NCBI RefSeq assembly: GCF_002160765.1
Contig: NZ_NFLF01000001.1
Location: 310,001-374,000, forward strand
Source of the DNA: Lachnoclostridium sp. An138
GTDB taxonomy: Bacteria > Bacillota > Clostridia > Lachnospirales > Lachnospiraceae
Direction of reading: 5' to 3'
DNA: 64,000 bases
In this document: positions 33,559-42,320 of the stretch, in pieces
How positions within the stretch are numbered: position 1 is the first letter of the stretch
Layout of the letters: each line of letters starts with the position of its first letter
Notes under the pieces: model-generated
Seen by the model: only the letters and a program-made list of their open reading frames with translations
The model's database searches: none
Told to the model about the DNA's origin: nothing
Program-made: the position numbers and the translations under genes

Positions 33559-34956
33559 TTATTCATTTCTTATAGCAGCCAGAGGACTTAGCCGCATAGC
33601 CCGGAGAGCCGGGAACAGTCCCGCCAGCATACCGATAAACACGGCAAACACCAGGGCCACAACCGCCAGATAGATGGGAATATACGAAATTCCTGAAGCA
33701 TACATTCCCTTCATCACAAAATTAATGACTGCTGAGATAATATAGCTTAGAACCAGGCCGATGGCGCCTCCAATCAGTCCGATAAAGCCTGCCTCTGTCA
33801 AAAACATATTCCGAATAGCTGACAAATCGCAGCCCAGCACCTTCATGACTCCGATTTCTTTCGTGCGTTCATAAATGGACATCATCATGGTATTGGCAAT
33901 ACCAATGGCCGCGACAAAGAGAGACACCGCGCCGATGCCGCCCAGAGCCGCCTGAATGGAACGGGACTGCTCCTTCACCTGATTCATCCACTCCACATTA
34001 CTGTTTGCCTGAAGGCCCAGCGCCCGTATCTGCTCCTGTACCTCTTCCACGTGATCCATATCATCCACCCGGATATAGGCTTCATCATAATAGATTTCCT
34101 TATATGGCTTTCCCGCGCTGTTCGTTGGCTGGCCGGGAATCGCTTTCCCCTTAAACGCCTTTGTCAGCTGTTTTTTCAAAGCGTTCACATTGCAGAGCAC
34201 ATAGCTGGAATTCTCACCATACTCTTCCTCTCCCCCTGCCATTACGCCGCAGGCGGGAACAACATATTTCTTCGGAGCCGGAACCGGAGTGCCGTTCTCA
34301 TCTGTGCCGCCATATTTATTATTATAGTAGGCGTCCATATCAAAAATCACAAACATGGGATCGTTCATGAAATCCACTTCCGGCAGTTCTCCTGTCTCCC
34401 AATAATACTGCTGAGTCCTGGCATTATAAAAATTCGTAATTACCGTATTTCCATAAAACAGCTGAAGCTCATCCTCCGACGTGGGAATCGTTCCCTCCGC
34501 CGCCTCAAGATTCATTTTCTCCAGCGCTTCCTGACTCATACCCCGGATATAGATATTGCCTTCCCATATCCCCTGCTTTGCCAGGGCAGAGATGGAAAGC
34601 ACCGGAGAAGCTACCTCCACATGTTCAATCTGCGAAAGCGTCTCCATCATGGCATCATCAATCCGGATGGGCTCGTTACTGCTGCTGTCGCTGGATGAGG
34701 AGCTTTCAATCATGACGCCCCCGCCGCTGTAGGTGGTATAACTGTAACCGCTCTCGTTGGGATAAACAGTAATTGTAGTCAGTCCGCCGTATTGCTCAAT
34801 CTGCTCCATACTGCTCTTATTCAGGCCAAGTCCGAGAGAAATCATAACGACAATCGATGCTGTTCCCACGACCACGCCCAGCACTGTAAGGACAGTCCGC
34901 AGCTTTCTCCGCCACAGACTGCTCAGGCTCATTCTGAGCAAATCAACCTTATTCAT
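33559..34956 (-). CDS. MacB-like FtsX ABC transporter permease
   Basis: The 465-residue permease has the MacB topology: helix 1 (about 18-42), a large extracytoplasmic domain (about 45-335), then three helices in the last 120 residues with GGIGAVSLFVAAIGIANTMMMS and ERTKEIGVMKVLGC. The N-terminal motif LRTVLTVLGVVVGTASIVVMISLG is characteristic. The external domain has an Ser-rich patch near residue 85-95. It is the third gene of an operon with an ATPase and a CARDB-type membrane protein, so the three probably form one export or mechanotransmission complex. Only three bases separate it from the preceding gene. Confidence 0.9.
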   Translation of the reverse strand: MNKVDLLRMSLSSLWRRKLRTVLTVLGVVVGTASIVVMISLGLGLNKSSMEQIEQYGGLTTITVYPNESGYSYTTYSGGGVMIESSSSSDSSSNEPIRIDDAMMETLSQIEHVEVASPVLSISALAKQGIWEGNIYIRGMSQEALEKMNLEAAEGTIPTSEDELQLFYGNTVITNFYNARTQQYYWETGELPEVDFMNDPMFVIFDMDAYYNNKYGGTDENGTPVPAPKKYVVPACGVMAGGEEEYGENSSYVLCNVNALKKQLTKAFKGKAIPGQPTNSAGKPYKEIYYDEAYIRVDDMDHVEEVQEQIRALGLQANSNVEWMNQVKEQSRSIQAALGGIGAVSLFVAAIGIANTMMMSIYERTKEIGVMKVLGCDLSAIRNMFLTEAGFIGLIGGAIGLVLSYIISAVINFVMKGMYASGISYIPIYLAVVALVFAVFIGMLAGLFPALRAMRLSPLAAIRNE

Positions 34957-34959
34957 GGA

Positions 34960-36846
34960 CTACTCCTTTTCTTCGCTGCCTTCTGCCGTTTCCTCCTCAG
35001 AGGCTTCTGTGTCCGGAGCCTCTGTCTCTGAGCTTTCTGCTCCGGTGTCTTCTTCATCCAGGCTTACATCTACATCCTCCAGATCATCCAGCTCTTCATC
35101 CAGATCAGCCAGTTCCTGGGCCGCCTGAGCTTTTTTCTTCTTCTTTTTGAGGATAACCACAATGACTGCTGCAGCGGCAATGATAAGAGCCAGCGGCACC
35201 AGCACATACCAGATTTTAAAACCGCCGCCCTGATCCGCCATCGGATCAGCCATCATATCCATATCCATCTCCGGATAATAGGGTTCAGTGACAAACAGAT
35301 TCATTTCTTTCTCTACCGTAGTCGCCTCACCGGCCTCATCCTCAAAGGTGATTTCAATTTTTATTACACCATCATCCATCGTAGCCGCGGCTCCGCTTAA
35401 ATACGCATCTACATTTCCCGTGGCACCCGGCGCGATGTTTCCAAGATAAGTCTCTCCACCGGTAATGGAATCCCCTATGAATTTAACTGTTGTATTATAA
35501 AGCTGTGTCTTTCCGATATTGTAAATGCTGAACATGACGTTCGCCTCAGAGCCCACTTCAATGGATTCCGGCATCACCTCAATGCTGCTGGTATCAATCC
35601 TCGCCTCCTGGCGGACCGGAATCGAAACGCTGGCCGTATTTTCATAGGCGTTCACGTTCTCATCCTCATAGTTCATCTTCACATTTACCACATACGGCTT
35701 CTGGGACAGGTCCGCGCGCGCCTCCATCTCCATGGAGATATCTTTTGTGGCTCCCGGCGCAATCTGGTCCACAAAAATCGTACTGGAACCCGCCGTCGGC
35801 AGAAATGCCGCGGCCACATAGGTGGTATCCGTGCTTTCACTGGCTGCCTGAATGTCAAATACCATATTCTTTACCGCTGTAGCCTGAGAAGTGTTCTGCA
35901 TATGGAGCGTCAGGGTAAAGGTCTCGCCTGCGTGAACCGTCTCCGGATCTGTAGAGAAACCTGTGACGATCACCCGCGGCGTGGAAGCTTTTCCATCCGC
36001 AGACACGCCTGTGGTACCCACTACCTTTACATAGGAAGTCAGCGTCACATTGGTCAGAACATTATTTTCATCCTCATAGCTCACCGTAAAATTGATCGGC
36101 ACATATCCGCTGGGCGCGTCTTTCCGCGTCTTCAGCGTCCAGGTCAGCTCACGGCGTCTGTCCATATCAGAACCACCGTCATCCGTTCCAGGAAGTCCCT
36201 CTATCGTCTGGCTGTAATTCGACGTCTCAATCTCAAAGGGCCATGCAGCCGCGTCCTGGCTGATCTGCGGAGTCACCACCACATGATCCACCCAGCTCCG
36301 TCCCATATTGACCACCGGGAGCACCACATTGACATACTGGCCCGCGTTCGCCACCGGCGTCACCCAGTTGCCGCCGATCATGATGTTGCTGTTAGTAGTG
36401 GAAGGCTGAGGGTCCTCCTGGGGAGTTTCCGTTCCAGTATTATCATTTGACGGAATATAAGATGCCATTTTTGTCTTGGTCAATGATAAATGATCAGAAA
36501 CTCCTGTCGTTGTCTTCATTGTGTCTATAACATTTTTTGCATCACTGACAACTTTTTTTAGTTCTTCTTTTTTATCTGCTGGAACAGAAGCTTCTATAGA
36601 TGTATAATAATCGTCAAGCTGCGCTTTCGCGTCTGTTTTTGCATCTGCTAATTCTTGTGCAGGATCTGGCGGGGTTTTATCCTCTTCTTCCGGTACAGTC
36701 TTTGCATCAACATTGCTGCCCGTTCCCTCACCAGTCTGCGCCGCCTCCGCTGTCAGCGGTGTCCATCCCATTCCCGCCGCCGGAACGGCAAGCGCGGCGC
36801 ACAGCGCCAGCAGAAGTGCTTTTTTTGCTAATCCAAGGTTCCTCAT
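34960..36846 (-). CDS. Membrane-anchored protein with CARDB/NEW3-type repeats
   Basis: The 628-residue protein has a signal peptide (about 1-36), a Lys/Asp-rich helical segment (about 60-130), three to four Ig-like beta domains of the CARDB/COG1361 type (for example TLHMQNTSQATAVKNMVFDI and MFSIYNIGKTQLYNTTVKF), one membrane helix near 555-578 (WYVLVPLALIIAAAAVIVVI) and an acidic cytoplasmic tail. It is an exported protein that faces outward. Its place between ATPase and permease suggests an accessory subunit like the membrane-fusion part of MacAB. DNA encoding residues about 50-140 is clearly AT-richer than the flanks, as if a helical module had been acquired. The start overlaps the ATPase stop (ATGA). 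Confidence 0.8.
   Translation of the reverse strand: MRNLGLAKKALLLALCAALAVPAAGMGWTPLTAEAAQTGEGTGSNVDAKTVPEEEDKTPPDPAQELADAKTDAKAQLDDYYTSIEASVPADKKEELKKVVSDAKNVIDTMKTTTGVSDHLSLTKTKMASYIPSNDNTGTETPQEDPQPSTTNSNIMIGGNWVTPVANAGQYVNVVLPVVNMGRSWVDHVVVTPQISQDAAAWPFEIETSNYSQTIEGLPGTDDGGSDMDRRRELTWTLKTRKDAPSGYVPINFTVSYEDENNVLTNVTLTSYVKVVGTTGVSADGKASTPRVIVTGFSTDPETVHAGETFTLTLHMQNTSQATAVKNMVFDIQAASESTDTTYVAAAFLPTAGSSTIFVDQIAPGATKDISMEMEARADLSQKPYVVNVKMNYEDENVNAYENTASVSIPVRQEARIDTSSIEVMPESIEVGSEANVMFSIYNIGKTQLYNTTVKFIGDSITGGETYLGNIAPGATGNVDAYLSGAAATMDDGVIKIEITFEDEAGEATTVEKEMNLFVTEPYYPEMDMDMMADPMADQGGGFKIWYVLVPLALIIAAAAVIVVILKKKKKKAQAAQELADLDEELDDLEDVDVSLDEEDTGAESSETEAPDTEASEEETAEGSEEKE
36430..36700 (-). 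other. AT-rich segment inside the CARDB gene
   Basis: Across this stretch the sequence changes from GC-rich to AT-rich, with A- and T-ending codons and runs of T, while genes on both sides have normal composition. It encodes the helical segment with AKTDAKAQLDDYYTSI, which resembles FIVAR/GA-type three-helix modules. Confidence 0.55.
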
Positions 36847-37568
36847 TTTCGTACTACCTCCCCTTTTCCTCGATTGTCTTCTATCTGCACGATCTTTCCG
36901 TCGATAATGTGGAATATTCTATCTGCAAAGCTGGCAAGATGATTATCATGGGTTACCATAACCAGCGTCTGATTCTGTTCACGCACAATCTTTTTCATCA
37001 GCTCCATAACCTCGGCTGATGTGTTGGAATCCAGATTTCCGGTCGGTTCATCCGCAAATATGATTTCCGGCTCCACCACCAGCGCTCTGGCCACGCCCAC
37101 CCGCTGCTGCTGGCCTCCTGACATTTCATTCGGCCTGTGGTTTTTATGCTTCGACAGTCCTACCAGATCCAGCATCTTATCCGCCTTTTCCAGCCGGTTC
37201 TTTCGGGGAACTCCCCGGAACATCAAAGGCAGCGCCACATTTTCCACCGCGTTCATGGTTCCCAGAAGATTGAAGGACTGAAAGATAAAGCCTACATGTT
37301 CCCTTCGAAAACGGACCAGCTGGCTTTCATTCAGATTTTCCAGATGGGTACCGCTTATAACAATCTCCCCCTTTGTGGGTTTTTCCAGACCGGCCAGCAT
37401 ATTCAGCATCGTGGATTTTCCTGAACCGGAAGGGCCAACAATCGAACAGAACTCTCCTTTGTAAATATTCAGGCTTACCCCGTTCAGCGCCCTGACCCGG
37501 TTCTCGCCGATCCGATATATTTTATACAGGTTTCTCACCTGAATCACAGCTTCTCTTTTCTGCGCCAT
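36843..37568 (-). CDS. ABC transporter ATP-binding protein (MacB/LolD type)
   Basis: The 241-residue ATPase has Walker A GPSGSGKST, Q-loop FQSFNLLGTM, signature MSGGQQQRVGVARAL, Walker B IIFADEPTGNLD and the THD switch. It is the first gene of the three-gene operon with the CARDB protein and the MacB-like permease, and overlaps the former by four bases. Energy from this protein is presumably passed to the extracytoplasmic domains rather than used to move substrate through the membrane, as known for MacB. Confidence 0.93.
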   Translation of the reverse strand: MAQKREAVIQVRNLYKIYRIGENRVRALNGVSLNIYKGEFCSIVGPSGSGKSTMLNMLAGLEKPTKGEIVISGTHLENLNESQLVRFRREHVGFIFQSFNLLGTMNAVENVALPLMFRGVPRKNRLEKADKMLDLVGLSKHKNHRPNEMSGGQQQRVGVARALVVEPEIIFADEPTGNLDSNTSAEVMELMKKIVREQNQTLVMVTHDNHLASFADRIFHIIDGKIVQIEDNRGKGEVVRK

Positions 37569-37686
37569 TTCTGTCTTCTCCCGCCCTCTGACAGCATACG
37601 GATGTCTGTCAGTCTCCTGCCGGTATTCAGCCCTGTCTTTCCTTTTGTTTCAGGCTCAAATACCATATCTTGTATCATATAGCTCA

Positions 37687-37695
37687 AGTATAGCA
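37687..37695 (-). promoter_or_regulatory. Extended -10 promoter of the ABC/CARDB operon
   Basis: On the minus strand TGCTATACT is an extended -10 element; the -35 is poor. It lies about 120 bases upstream of the ATPase start. Confidence 0.4.
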
Positions 37696-37776
37696 CAAGA
37701 ATTTCGAAAAAACTATTTAAGAATTCTTTAATATTATGTTAGTTAAACGAGGATATTTCCCGAAACTGCTGCGTAG

Positions 37777-37813
37777 AAAGCCCCGGAATCTTTCTCCAGA
37801 TTCCGGGGCTTTT
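37777..37813. terminator. Strong hairpin downstream of glyA
   Basis: AAAGCCCCGGAATC and GATTCCGGGGCTTTT form a perfect 14-base stem with a short loop. Short T-runs follow on both strands. It lies about 105 bases after the glyA stop. Confidence 0.7.
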
Positions 37814-37917
37814 CTCATCTTTTCTGCTTCATGCTTCCATGCAATAGCAATACGGTGTCGATGCGCAGGGAACAATGTTCCTTGTACACCAACGCGTTCG
37901 CATTTCAAAATACTCCT

Positions 37918-39159
37918 TTACATATCCAGCGGATATTTGTCCGTCAAGCTCTTTACCAGGGCCTTCGCCTTCTCTGTAGCGCTCTCGCCTTCCTTAATCA
38001 TCAGAGCTACCGCCTCAGCTATGGTTTCCATATCCTCTTCCTTCAGGCCGCGTGAAGTAACCGCCGGTGTGCCGATGCGGATACCGCTGGTGACAAAGGC
38101 GGATTTGGGGTCATTCGGAATGGTGTTCTTGTTAGCAGTAATGTTGGCTGCGTCCAGAAGATGCTCCACATCCTTTCCAGTCAGATCAAAGGGCGTCAAA
38201 TCCACGAGCATGAGGTGATTATCCGTACCGCCGGATACAATCTTAATGCCTCTGTCCATCAGCCCTTTGCAGAGCGCCTGGGCATTCTTGACAACCTGCG
38301 CCTGATATTCTTTGTATTCCGGCTTCAAAGCTTCCTCAAAGCAGACTGCCTTTGCAGCAATCACATGCATCAGCGGGCCTCCCTGAATTCCAGGGAATAC
38401 AGCCTTGTTGAAATTAAACTTCTTTGCAGTCTCGGCATCTGACATAATCATTCCGCCGCGGGGTCCGCGCAGGGTCTTATGCGTGGTTGTGGTCGTCACA
38501 TGAGCATAGGGAATCGGGCTCGGATGAAGTCCTGCCGCCACAAGTCCCGCAATGTGAGCGATATCTACCATCAGATACGCTCCCACCTCGTCCGCAATCT
38601 CACGGAACCGCTTGAAATTCAGAGTACGGGCATAGGCGCTGGCTCCGGCTATAATCATCTTTGGCTTGCACTCCAGAGCGATGCGGCGGATTTCATCGTA
38701 ATCCAGCACTCCGTCGTCATTGACTCCATAAGGCACCACATTAAAATAAGTTCCGGAAAAGTTAGCAGGGCTTCCGTGTGTCAGATGGCCTCCATGAGCC
38801 AGATTCTGTCCCATAATCGTATCTCCAGGCTTCAGCATCGCAAACTGCACTGCCATATTAGCCTGTGCTCCGGAATGAGGCTGTACATTCACATACTCGC
38901 AGCCAAAAATCTTCTTTGCTCTCTCAATAGCAAGATTTTCCACTACGTCCACGCATTCACAGCCGCCGTAGTACCGTTTCCCTGAATAACCTTCCGCGTA
39001 TTTATTGGTTAAGGGGCTCCCCATGGCTGCCATCACTGCTTTGGATACCCAGTTTTCTGACGCAATCAGCTCAATATGGCTGTTCTGACGGTTCATTTCC
39101 GCCTCAATCGCGGCTGCAATCTCCGGGTCAACCGCTCTCACTTCCTCTAATGAATACAT
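37918..39159 (-). CDS. glyA: Serine hydroxymethyltransferase
   Basis: The 413-residue PLP enzyme interconverts serine and glycine and loads tetrahydrofolate with one carbon. Its N-terminal signature is [38 protein letters not shown], here split: IASENW and [15 protein letters not shown]. The PLP lysine lies in [15 protein letters not shown] near 226. AGGAGGAAGAGAG precedes the ATG at 39159; the frame is open to 39219 but has no ribosome site there. Its product feeds the thyA-folA pathway. A good promoter lies about 90 bases upstream. Confidence 0.96.
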   Translation of the reverse strand: MYSLEEVRAVDPEIAAAIEAEMNRQNSHIELIASENWVSKAVMAAMGSPLTNKYAEGYSGKRYYGGCECVDVVENLAIERAKKIFGCEYVNVQPHSGAQANMAVQFAMLKPGDTIMGQNLAHGGHLTHGSPANFSGTYFNVVPYGVNDDGVLDYDEIRRIALECKPKMIIAGASAYARTLNFKRFREIADEVGAYLMVDIAHIAGLVAAGLHPSPIPYAHVTTTTTHKTLRGPRGGMIMSDAETAKKFNFNKAVFPGIQGGPLMHVIAAKAVCFEEALKPEYKEYQAQVVKNAQALCKGLMDRGIKIVSGGTDNHLMLVDLTPFDLTGKDVEHLLDAANITANKNTIPNDPKSAFVTSGIRIGTPAVTSRGLKEEDMETIAEAVALMIKEGESATEKAKALVKSLTDKYPLDM

Positions 39160-39243
39160 CTCTCTTCCTCCTGTACTTTCCCTGCGGCATATTTTGAAAT
39201 GTCTTTCTATAGCGAACATTTGTCTTTTTCCGCATATGCTCTC

Positions 39244-39272
39244 ATTATATTAGACCGTCAGTAAAAAAGCAA
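39244..39272 (-). promoter_or_regulatory. Sigma-A type promoter of glyA
   Basis: On the minus strand TTGCTT (39272-39267) and TATAAT (39249-39244) are 17 bases apart. Confidence 0.65.
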
Positions 39273-39316
39273 GTGTTTTTTATCCTGGCTTTACAGAGTT
39301 TATAATCCATTTATGA

Positions 39317-39385
39317 TACCCTCAGTTGACAAGAACACACACGGTCAGGACAGGGCTGTTTCAGTGTCCTTGTCAACTGAGGGTA
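39317..39385. mobile_element. 69-bp palindromic element with TA ends (MITE-like)
   Basis: TACCCTCAGTTGACAAG (39317-39333) and its exact complement (39369-39385) flank a 35-base centre; after one mismatch the stem continues four more bases (ACAC/GTGT). Both ends are TA, as expected for insertion by an IS630/Tc1-type transposase. No transposase gene is visible and no other copy was found in the window, so the mobile origin is a hypothesis. Confidence 0.4.
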
Positions 39386-39435
39386 ATGTCCCGGCTATAA
39401 AGGAGCCGGTCCCTGGATAACACATACATTGGAAC

Positions 39436-39466
39436 AAAAAGGAGCCCCGGCATCACCCAAGGCTCC
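39436..39466 (-). terminator. Intrinsic terminator after the Wzz-like gene
   Basis: On the minus strand GGAGCC and GGCTCC pair and are followed by TTTTTG. It lies 35 bases after the stop codon at 39501. Confidence 0.75.
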
Positions 39467-39500
39467 CTTATCCTTTTCCTCTGTTCTATAAGATCGATAT

Positions 39501-40985
39501 CTACAGTACCACTGCTCCCAGCACGCAGACATTTCTTTCCGCAGCCAGAGCCTTCTCTTTTTTAATCAGCTTTGTATAAGAAGCTCCCTTTTTCTCCAGA
39601 AAAAGAATCCCATCATAGCTGCCCATTTCCTCCAGCGCAGATGCCTGAAAGACAATGCGCTCATAGGAGGAAAGGGTAATTCCTTCCAGTTCGGAGGCCA
39701 GGCTGCCGGCAAAAGCTTCCGCCTCTTCCTTTGCCATAGTACCCGCAAGCATTATCTTCTTGAGTCCTTCCTCTTTTGCCACAGCTGTCTTCAGGTTTGC
39801 AGCCGCAATCTTCAACTGCTCCTCATAAGTCACATCCGCATACTCGCCCTCTTCCAGATGCTGCAGCCATCCGTCTACAAAACCAAAAAGCCTCTTTTTA
39901 GCCGGGCTTTTTGTAATCTGTCCCAGCATGGGCATGCCGAACTCTTCCTGGAAACTCTCTGTACTCTGCAGCTTTCCGCTCATCAGATAAATGACTACTA
40001 TGATAAAGGCTGCCAGGAACGCTCCCAGAACAAGGCCGATAACCGCGAACTTCACCGCCTCTCTTACCGGGCTTTCATAGCTGACGGTCTCGCCGACCAC
40101 AATGGTCTCGCCTTCTTCTTCCACCACAGTCTCCAGCTCCGTCTGCATATTCTTCAGCTGAGTAAATGTGGAAGTATAGGAATTCAGCACTTCATTCTGA
40201 TATGTCTGAATATCTCTGTCAATGCGCTCTGTCTGTGATTCTGACATCAGCGTAACTGTGTGGGCAGCGATCTGCTCCTGAAGCTGCGCGGAATAATCTT
40301 CTATCGCCTGCTTTGCAGCTTCCAAATAATCCGCACAGTTCTCCTCGTTCTCTGCGGTAATCTGAATCCGGAATATATTCGGTTTTCTCTCTCCGATACC
40401 GGCTATCTGAATCTGGGAACTGCTGCTTCCGTCTGAAAGTTCATAGTTTTCTTCCATGACAGGGCGGTCTTCACTCTCAAAAGAAATCAGATACTGGAGC
40501 TCAGACTCAGAAATCTCCCTGCCTGTCCCGAGAATCTCGGAAGCCAGCCTTCCGTCCGTGACAAAATCTTCATAGGCACTGATCAGACTGTTTCTGACCG
40601 TCTCCGCAGCCCCTTCTGTATTCAGATAAAAGCTCAGATTTCCTGTGGGCAGATTATAGGGATCAAGCTGCATAATCACTGAGCTGTCAATATAATCTCT
40701 CAGCCCTTTCATTTCATCCTGAAGGTTCTCAATAGCCAGATTGTAATACTCGATATTCGGATTCGAGATTACTTCCGCCTCTTTTTCCTCTCCGTCTTCC
40801 TGCGCCAGCAGCTGGGCTTCCCGCTTCGTCTGATTGCTCTGCACCGTGGACTGATATTTGTAGGCTCCGGCCAGCACTGCCACAATTATCATGGCTGCCA
40901 CGATCCAGCGCCATTTTTTCAAACAGAAAAACAAAAGCTCCGTCAGGCTGATTTCCTTTTCGTAAGGCTCCTGATATTCGTTCAT
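39501..40985 (-). CDS. Wzz/chain-length-determinant-like protein with degenerate kinase domain
   Basis: The 494-residue protein has a Wzz N terminus (YEKEISLTELLFFCLKKWRWIVAAM) with helix 1 at about 27-45, a coiled-coil-rich outside region, and helix 2 near 315-340 (FAVIGLVLGAFLAAFIIVVIYLMSG). A cytoplasmic tail of about 150 residues resembles the tyrosine autokinase module of polysaccharide co-polymerases. However, the Walker A position reads KKIMLAGTMAKEEAEAFAG, which lacks GKS/T, and there is no terminal Tyr cluster. It is likely a catalytically dead, receptor-like co-polymerase. No polysaccharide genes are close by. AGGAGGAAG precedes the ATG. Confidence 0.75.
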   Translation of the reverse strand: MNEYQEPYEKEISLTELLFFCLKKWRWIVAAMIIVAVLAGAYKYQSTVQSNQTKREAQLLAQEDGEEKEAEVISNPNIEYYNLAIENLQDEMKGLRDYIDSSVIMQLDPYNLPTGNLSFYLNTEGAAETVRNSLISAYEDFVTDGRLASEILGTGREISESELQYLISFESEDRPVMEENYELSDGSSSSQIQIAGIGERKPNIFRIQITAENEENCADYLEAAKQAIEDYSAQLQEQIAAHTVTLMSESQTERIDRDIQTYQNEVLNSYTSTFTQLKNMQTELETVVEEEGETIVVGETVSYESPVREAVKFAVIGLVLGAFLAAFIIVVIYLMSGKLQSTESFQEEFGMPMLGQITKSPAKKRLFGFVDGWLQHLEEGEYADVTYEEQLKIAAANLKTAVAKEEGLKKIMLAGTMAKEEAEAFAGSLASELEGITLSSYERIVFQASALEEMGSYDGILFLEKKGASYTKLIKKEKALAAERNVCVLGAVVL

Positions 40986-41126
40986 ATTTTCTTCCTCCTG
41001 CTATTACTTTTTATCAAATAAGTAGGCACGACTCGGCGCTTTTCCTGAACTATGCAAATTATTTCAGACAGGATATCAAAAAGCCTGTCCCAGTTAGCCA
41101 CCTGGATATCATCACATAGTTAGTTT

Positions 41127-41155
41127 ATTATAGCTCATTTACACCGAAATATCAA
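41127..41155 (-). promoter_or_regulatory. Sigma-A type promoter of the Wzz-like gene
   Basis: On the minus strand TTGATA (41155-41150) and TATAAT (41132-41127) are 17 bases apart. Confidence 0.65.
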
Positions 41156-41159
41156 TAAA

Positions 41160-41207
41160 GTTTTCCCTTCCATCTGTTTTATGGTTTTCCTTTCCATCTG
41201 CTTTATG
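41160..41207. repeat. 24-bp tandem repeat, two copies plus a decayed third
   Basis: The unit starts GTTTTCC and ends TTTATG. The copies at 41160-41183 and 41184-41207 differ at two positions. A partial third copy ends CGCCTTATG at 41224. Confidence 0.65.
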
Positions 41208-41324
41208 CCTCCACCCGCCTTATGCTCCCCCATTTTCCTGGCTTTTTGACTTTCTTGACATGTTTTCGCTTTCCACCTATAATTGTCTTTGAAAATGACA
41301 GACATCACAAAGGAGAATACGTTT

Positions 41325-42242
41325 TTGACTGACAGCCGCTTCCGTTCCCTGAACGATGACCTTCGGGAACGATTTGGAGAAAAACTGTATAAGCTGACGC
41401 TGAACGGAGGATGTACCTGCCCGAACCGGGATGGCACGCTTGGTACCCGCGGCTGTATCTTCTGCAGCGAAGGCGGGTCCGGAGAATTTGCCGCCAGCCC
41501 TCAGCTTTCCATACAGGAGCAGATCGAGGACGGAAAACGGCGTCTTGCAGGAAAGCGTCCTGTAAAGAAGTATATCGCTTATTTCCAGGCTTATACAAAT
41601 ACCTACGCCCCCGTGGAGCATCTCCGGCGCGTCTTTACGGAAGCCATCTCCTGTCCGGAGATCGCTGTTCTCTCCATCGCAACCCGTCCGGACTGCCTGG
41701 GAGAAGAGGTGCTGGAGCTTCTGGAGGAACTGAACCGCAGGAAACCTGTCTGGGTGGAGCTTGGGCTTCAGACCATTCACGAAAAGACCGCCTCCTTCAT
41801 CCGGCGGGGATATCCCCTGCCGGTCTTTGACCGGGCTGTAAAGGAGCTGGAAGCCAGAGGGATCGAAATCATCGTCCATACCATTCTCGGCCTTCCCGGC
41901 GAGACAGCGGATATGATGCTGGACACCATGCGCTACGTGAACAGTACGCCGGCTGCAGGCATAAAGCTTCAGCTTCTGCATATATTAAAGCATACCGATC
42001 TGGCCGATTATTACCAGCATACAGGTTTTCACATTCTGACTATGAACGAATATGTGGACCTGGTGATCCGCTGCCTGGAAGTCTGCAGGCCGGATCTGGT
42101 GATACACCGGCTCACCGGCGACGGTCCAAAGGACCTTCTCATTGCGCCGGAATGGAGCCAGGCCAAACGCCAGGTCCTGAACACCATTCAGAAAGAGCTG
42201 AAAAGAAGAAATACCTTCCAGGGACGCCTTTATTCTCCCTGA
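41325..42242 (+). CDS. TIGR01212 family radical SAM protein (YhcC-like)
   Basis: The 305-residue protein belongs to the YhcC/TIGR01212 group. Near its N terminus it has LTLNGGCTCPNRDGT, followed by GCIFC, which supplies the Fe-S cluster cysteines in the group's unusual spacing. Further marks are YFQAYTNTYAP, ATRPDCL, VELGLQT and HTILGLPGE. Function is unknown; the family is widespread in Clostridia and gamma-proteobacteria. The start is probably TTG at 41325, nine bases after AAAGGAG; an ATG at 41295 is in frame but without a ribosome site. The DUF4364 gene follows in the same direction. Confidence 0.85.
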   Translation: MTDSRFRSLNDDLRERFGEKLYKLTLNGGCTCPNRDGTLGTRGCIFCSEGGSGEFAASPQLSIQEQIEDGKRRLAGKRPVKKYIAYFQAYTNTYAPVEHLRRVFTEAISCPEIAVLSIATRPDCLGEEVLELLEELNRRKPVWVELGLQTIHEKTASFIRRGYPLPVFDRAVKELEARGIEIIVHTILGLPGETADMMLDTMRYVNSTPAAGIKLQLLHILKHTDLADYYQHTGFHILTMNEYVDLVIRCLEVCRPDLVIHRLTGDGPKDLLIAPEWSQAKRQVLNTIQKELKRRNTFQGRLYSP

Positions 42243-42320
42243 ATTCTGCTGCGCCGCTTTTTCCGGCCAAAAGCAGGACATGCGCCTCTTAAAGCCTCTT
42301 ATCATGAAAGGAGACCAGTT

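Larger units (their letters stand above)
37569..37917. other. Intergenic region between the ABC operon and glyA
   Basis: The region of 349 bases has an extended -10 for the ABC operon, an AT-rich stretch around 37700-37750, the hairpin 37777-37813 and a second imperfect hairpin 37854-37890 with GGAACAATGTTCC at its tip. I see no supported gene. Confidence 0.5.
39160..39500. other. glyA leader and upstream region
   Basis: These 341 bases contain, going upstream from glyA, an 80-base leader with AAATGT-N13-ACATTT symmetry, the glyA promoter, the 69-base palindrome at 39317-39385, a CCGGCT/AGCCGG hairpin (39391-39409) and the terminator of the Wzz-like gene. Confidence 0.55.
40986..41324. other. 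Intergenic region with long leader and 24-bp repeats
   Basis: The Wzz-like gene has a leader of about 135 bases from its promoter at 41127-41155; the leader includes CCAG/CTGG pairing and a T-run near 41083-41091. Beyond it are the tandem repeats at 41160-41207. No gene is supported. Confidence 0.5.

Noticed and set aside
37717-37908. A 63-codon frame just after glyA with an AAAGGAG site
   Set aside because: It runs through the terminator hairpin and an AT-rich spacer, and its peptide shows no domain; the ribosome site is probably chance.
39160-39300. Possible PurR box or ZTP riboswitch in the glyA leader
   Set aside because: A GCGAACATTT match exists, but no paired second box is found and the leader of about 80 bases lacks the conserved ZTP riboswitch core.
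41135-41437. A 100-codon frame across the 24-bp repeats and the start of the radical SAM gene
   Set aside because: It is antisense to a well supported gene, and its repetitive part comes from the tandem repeat.
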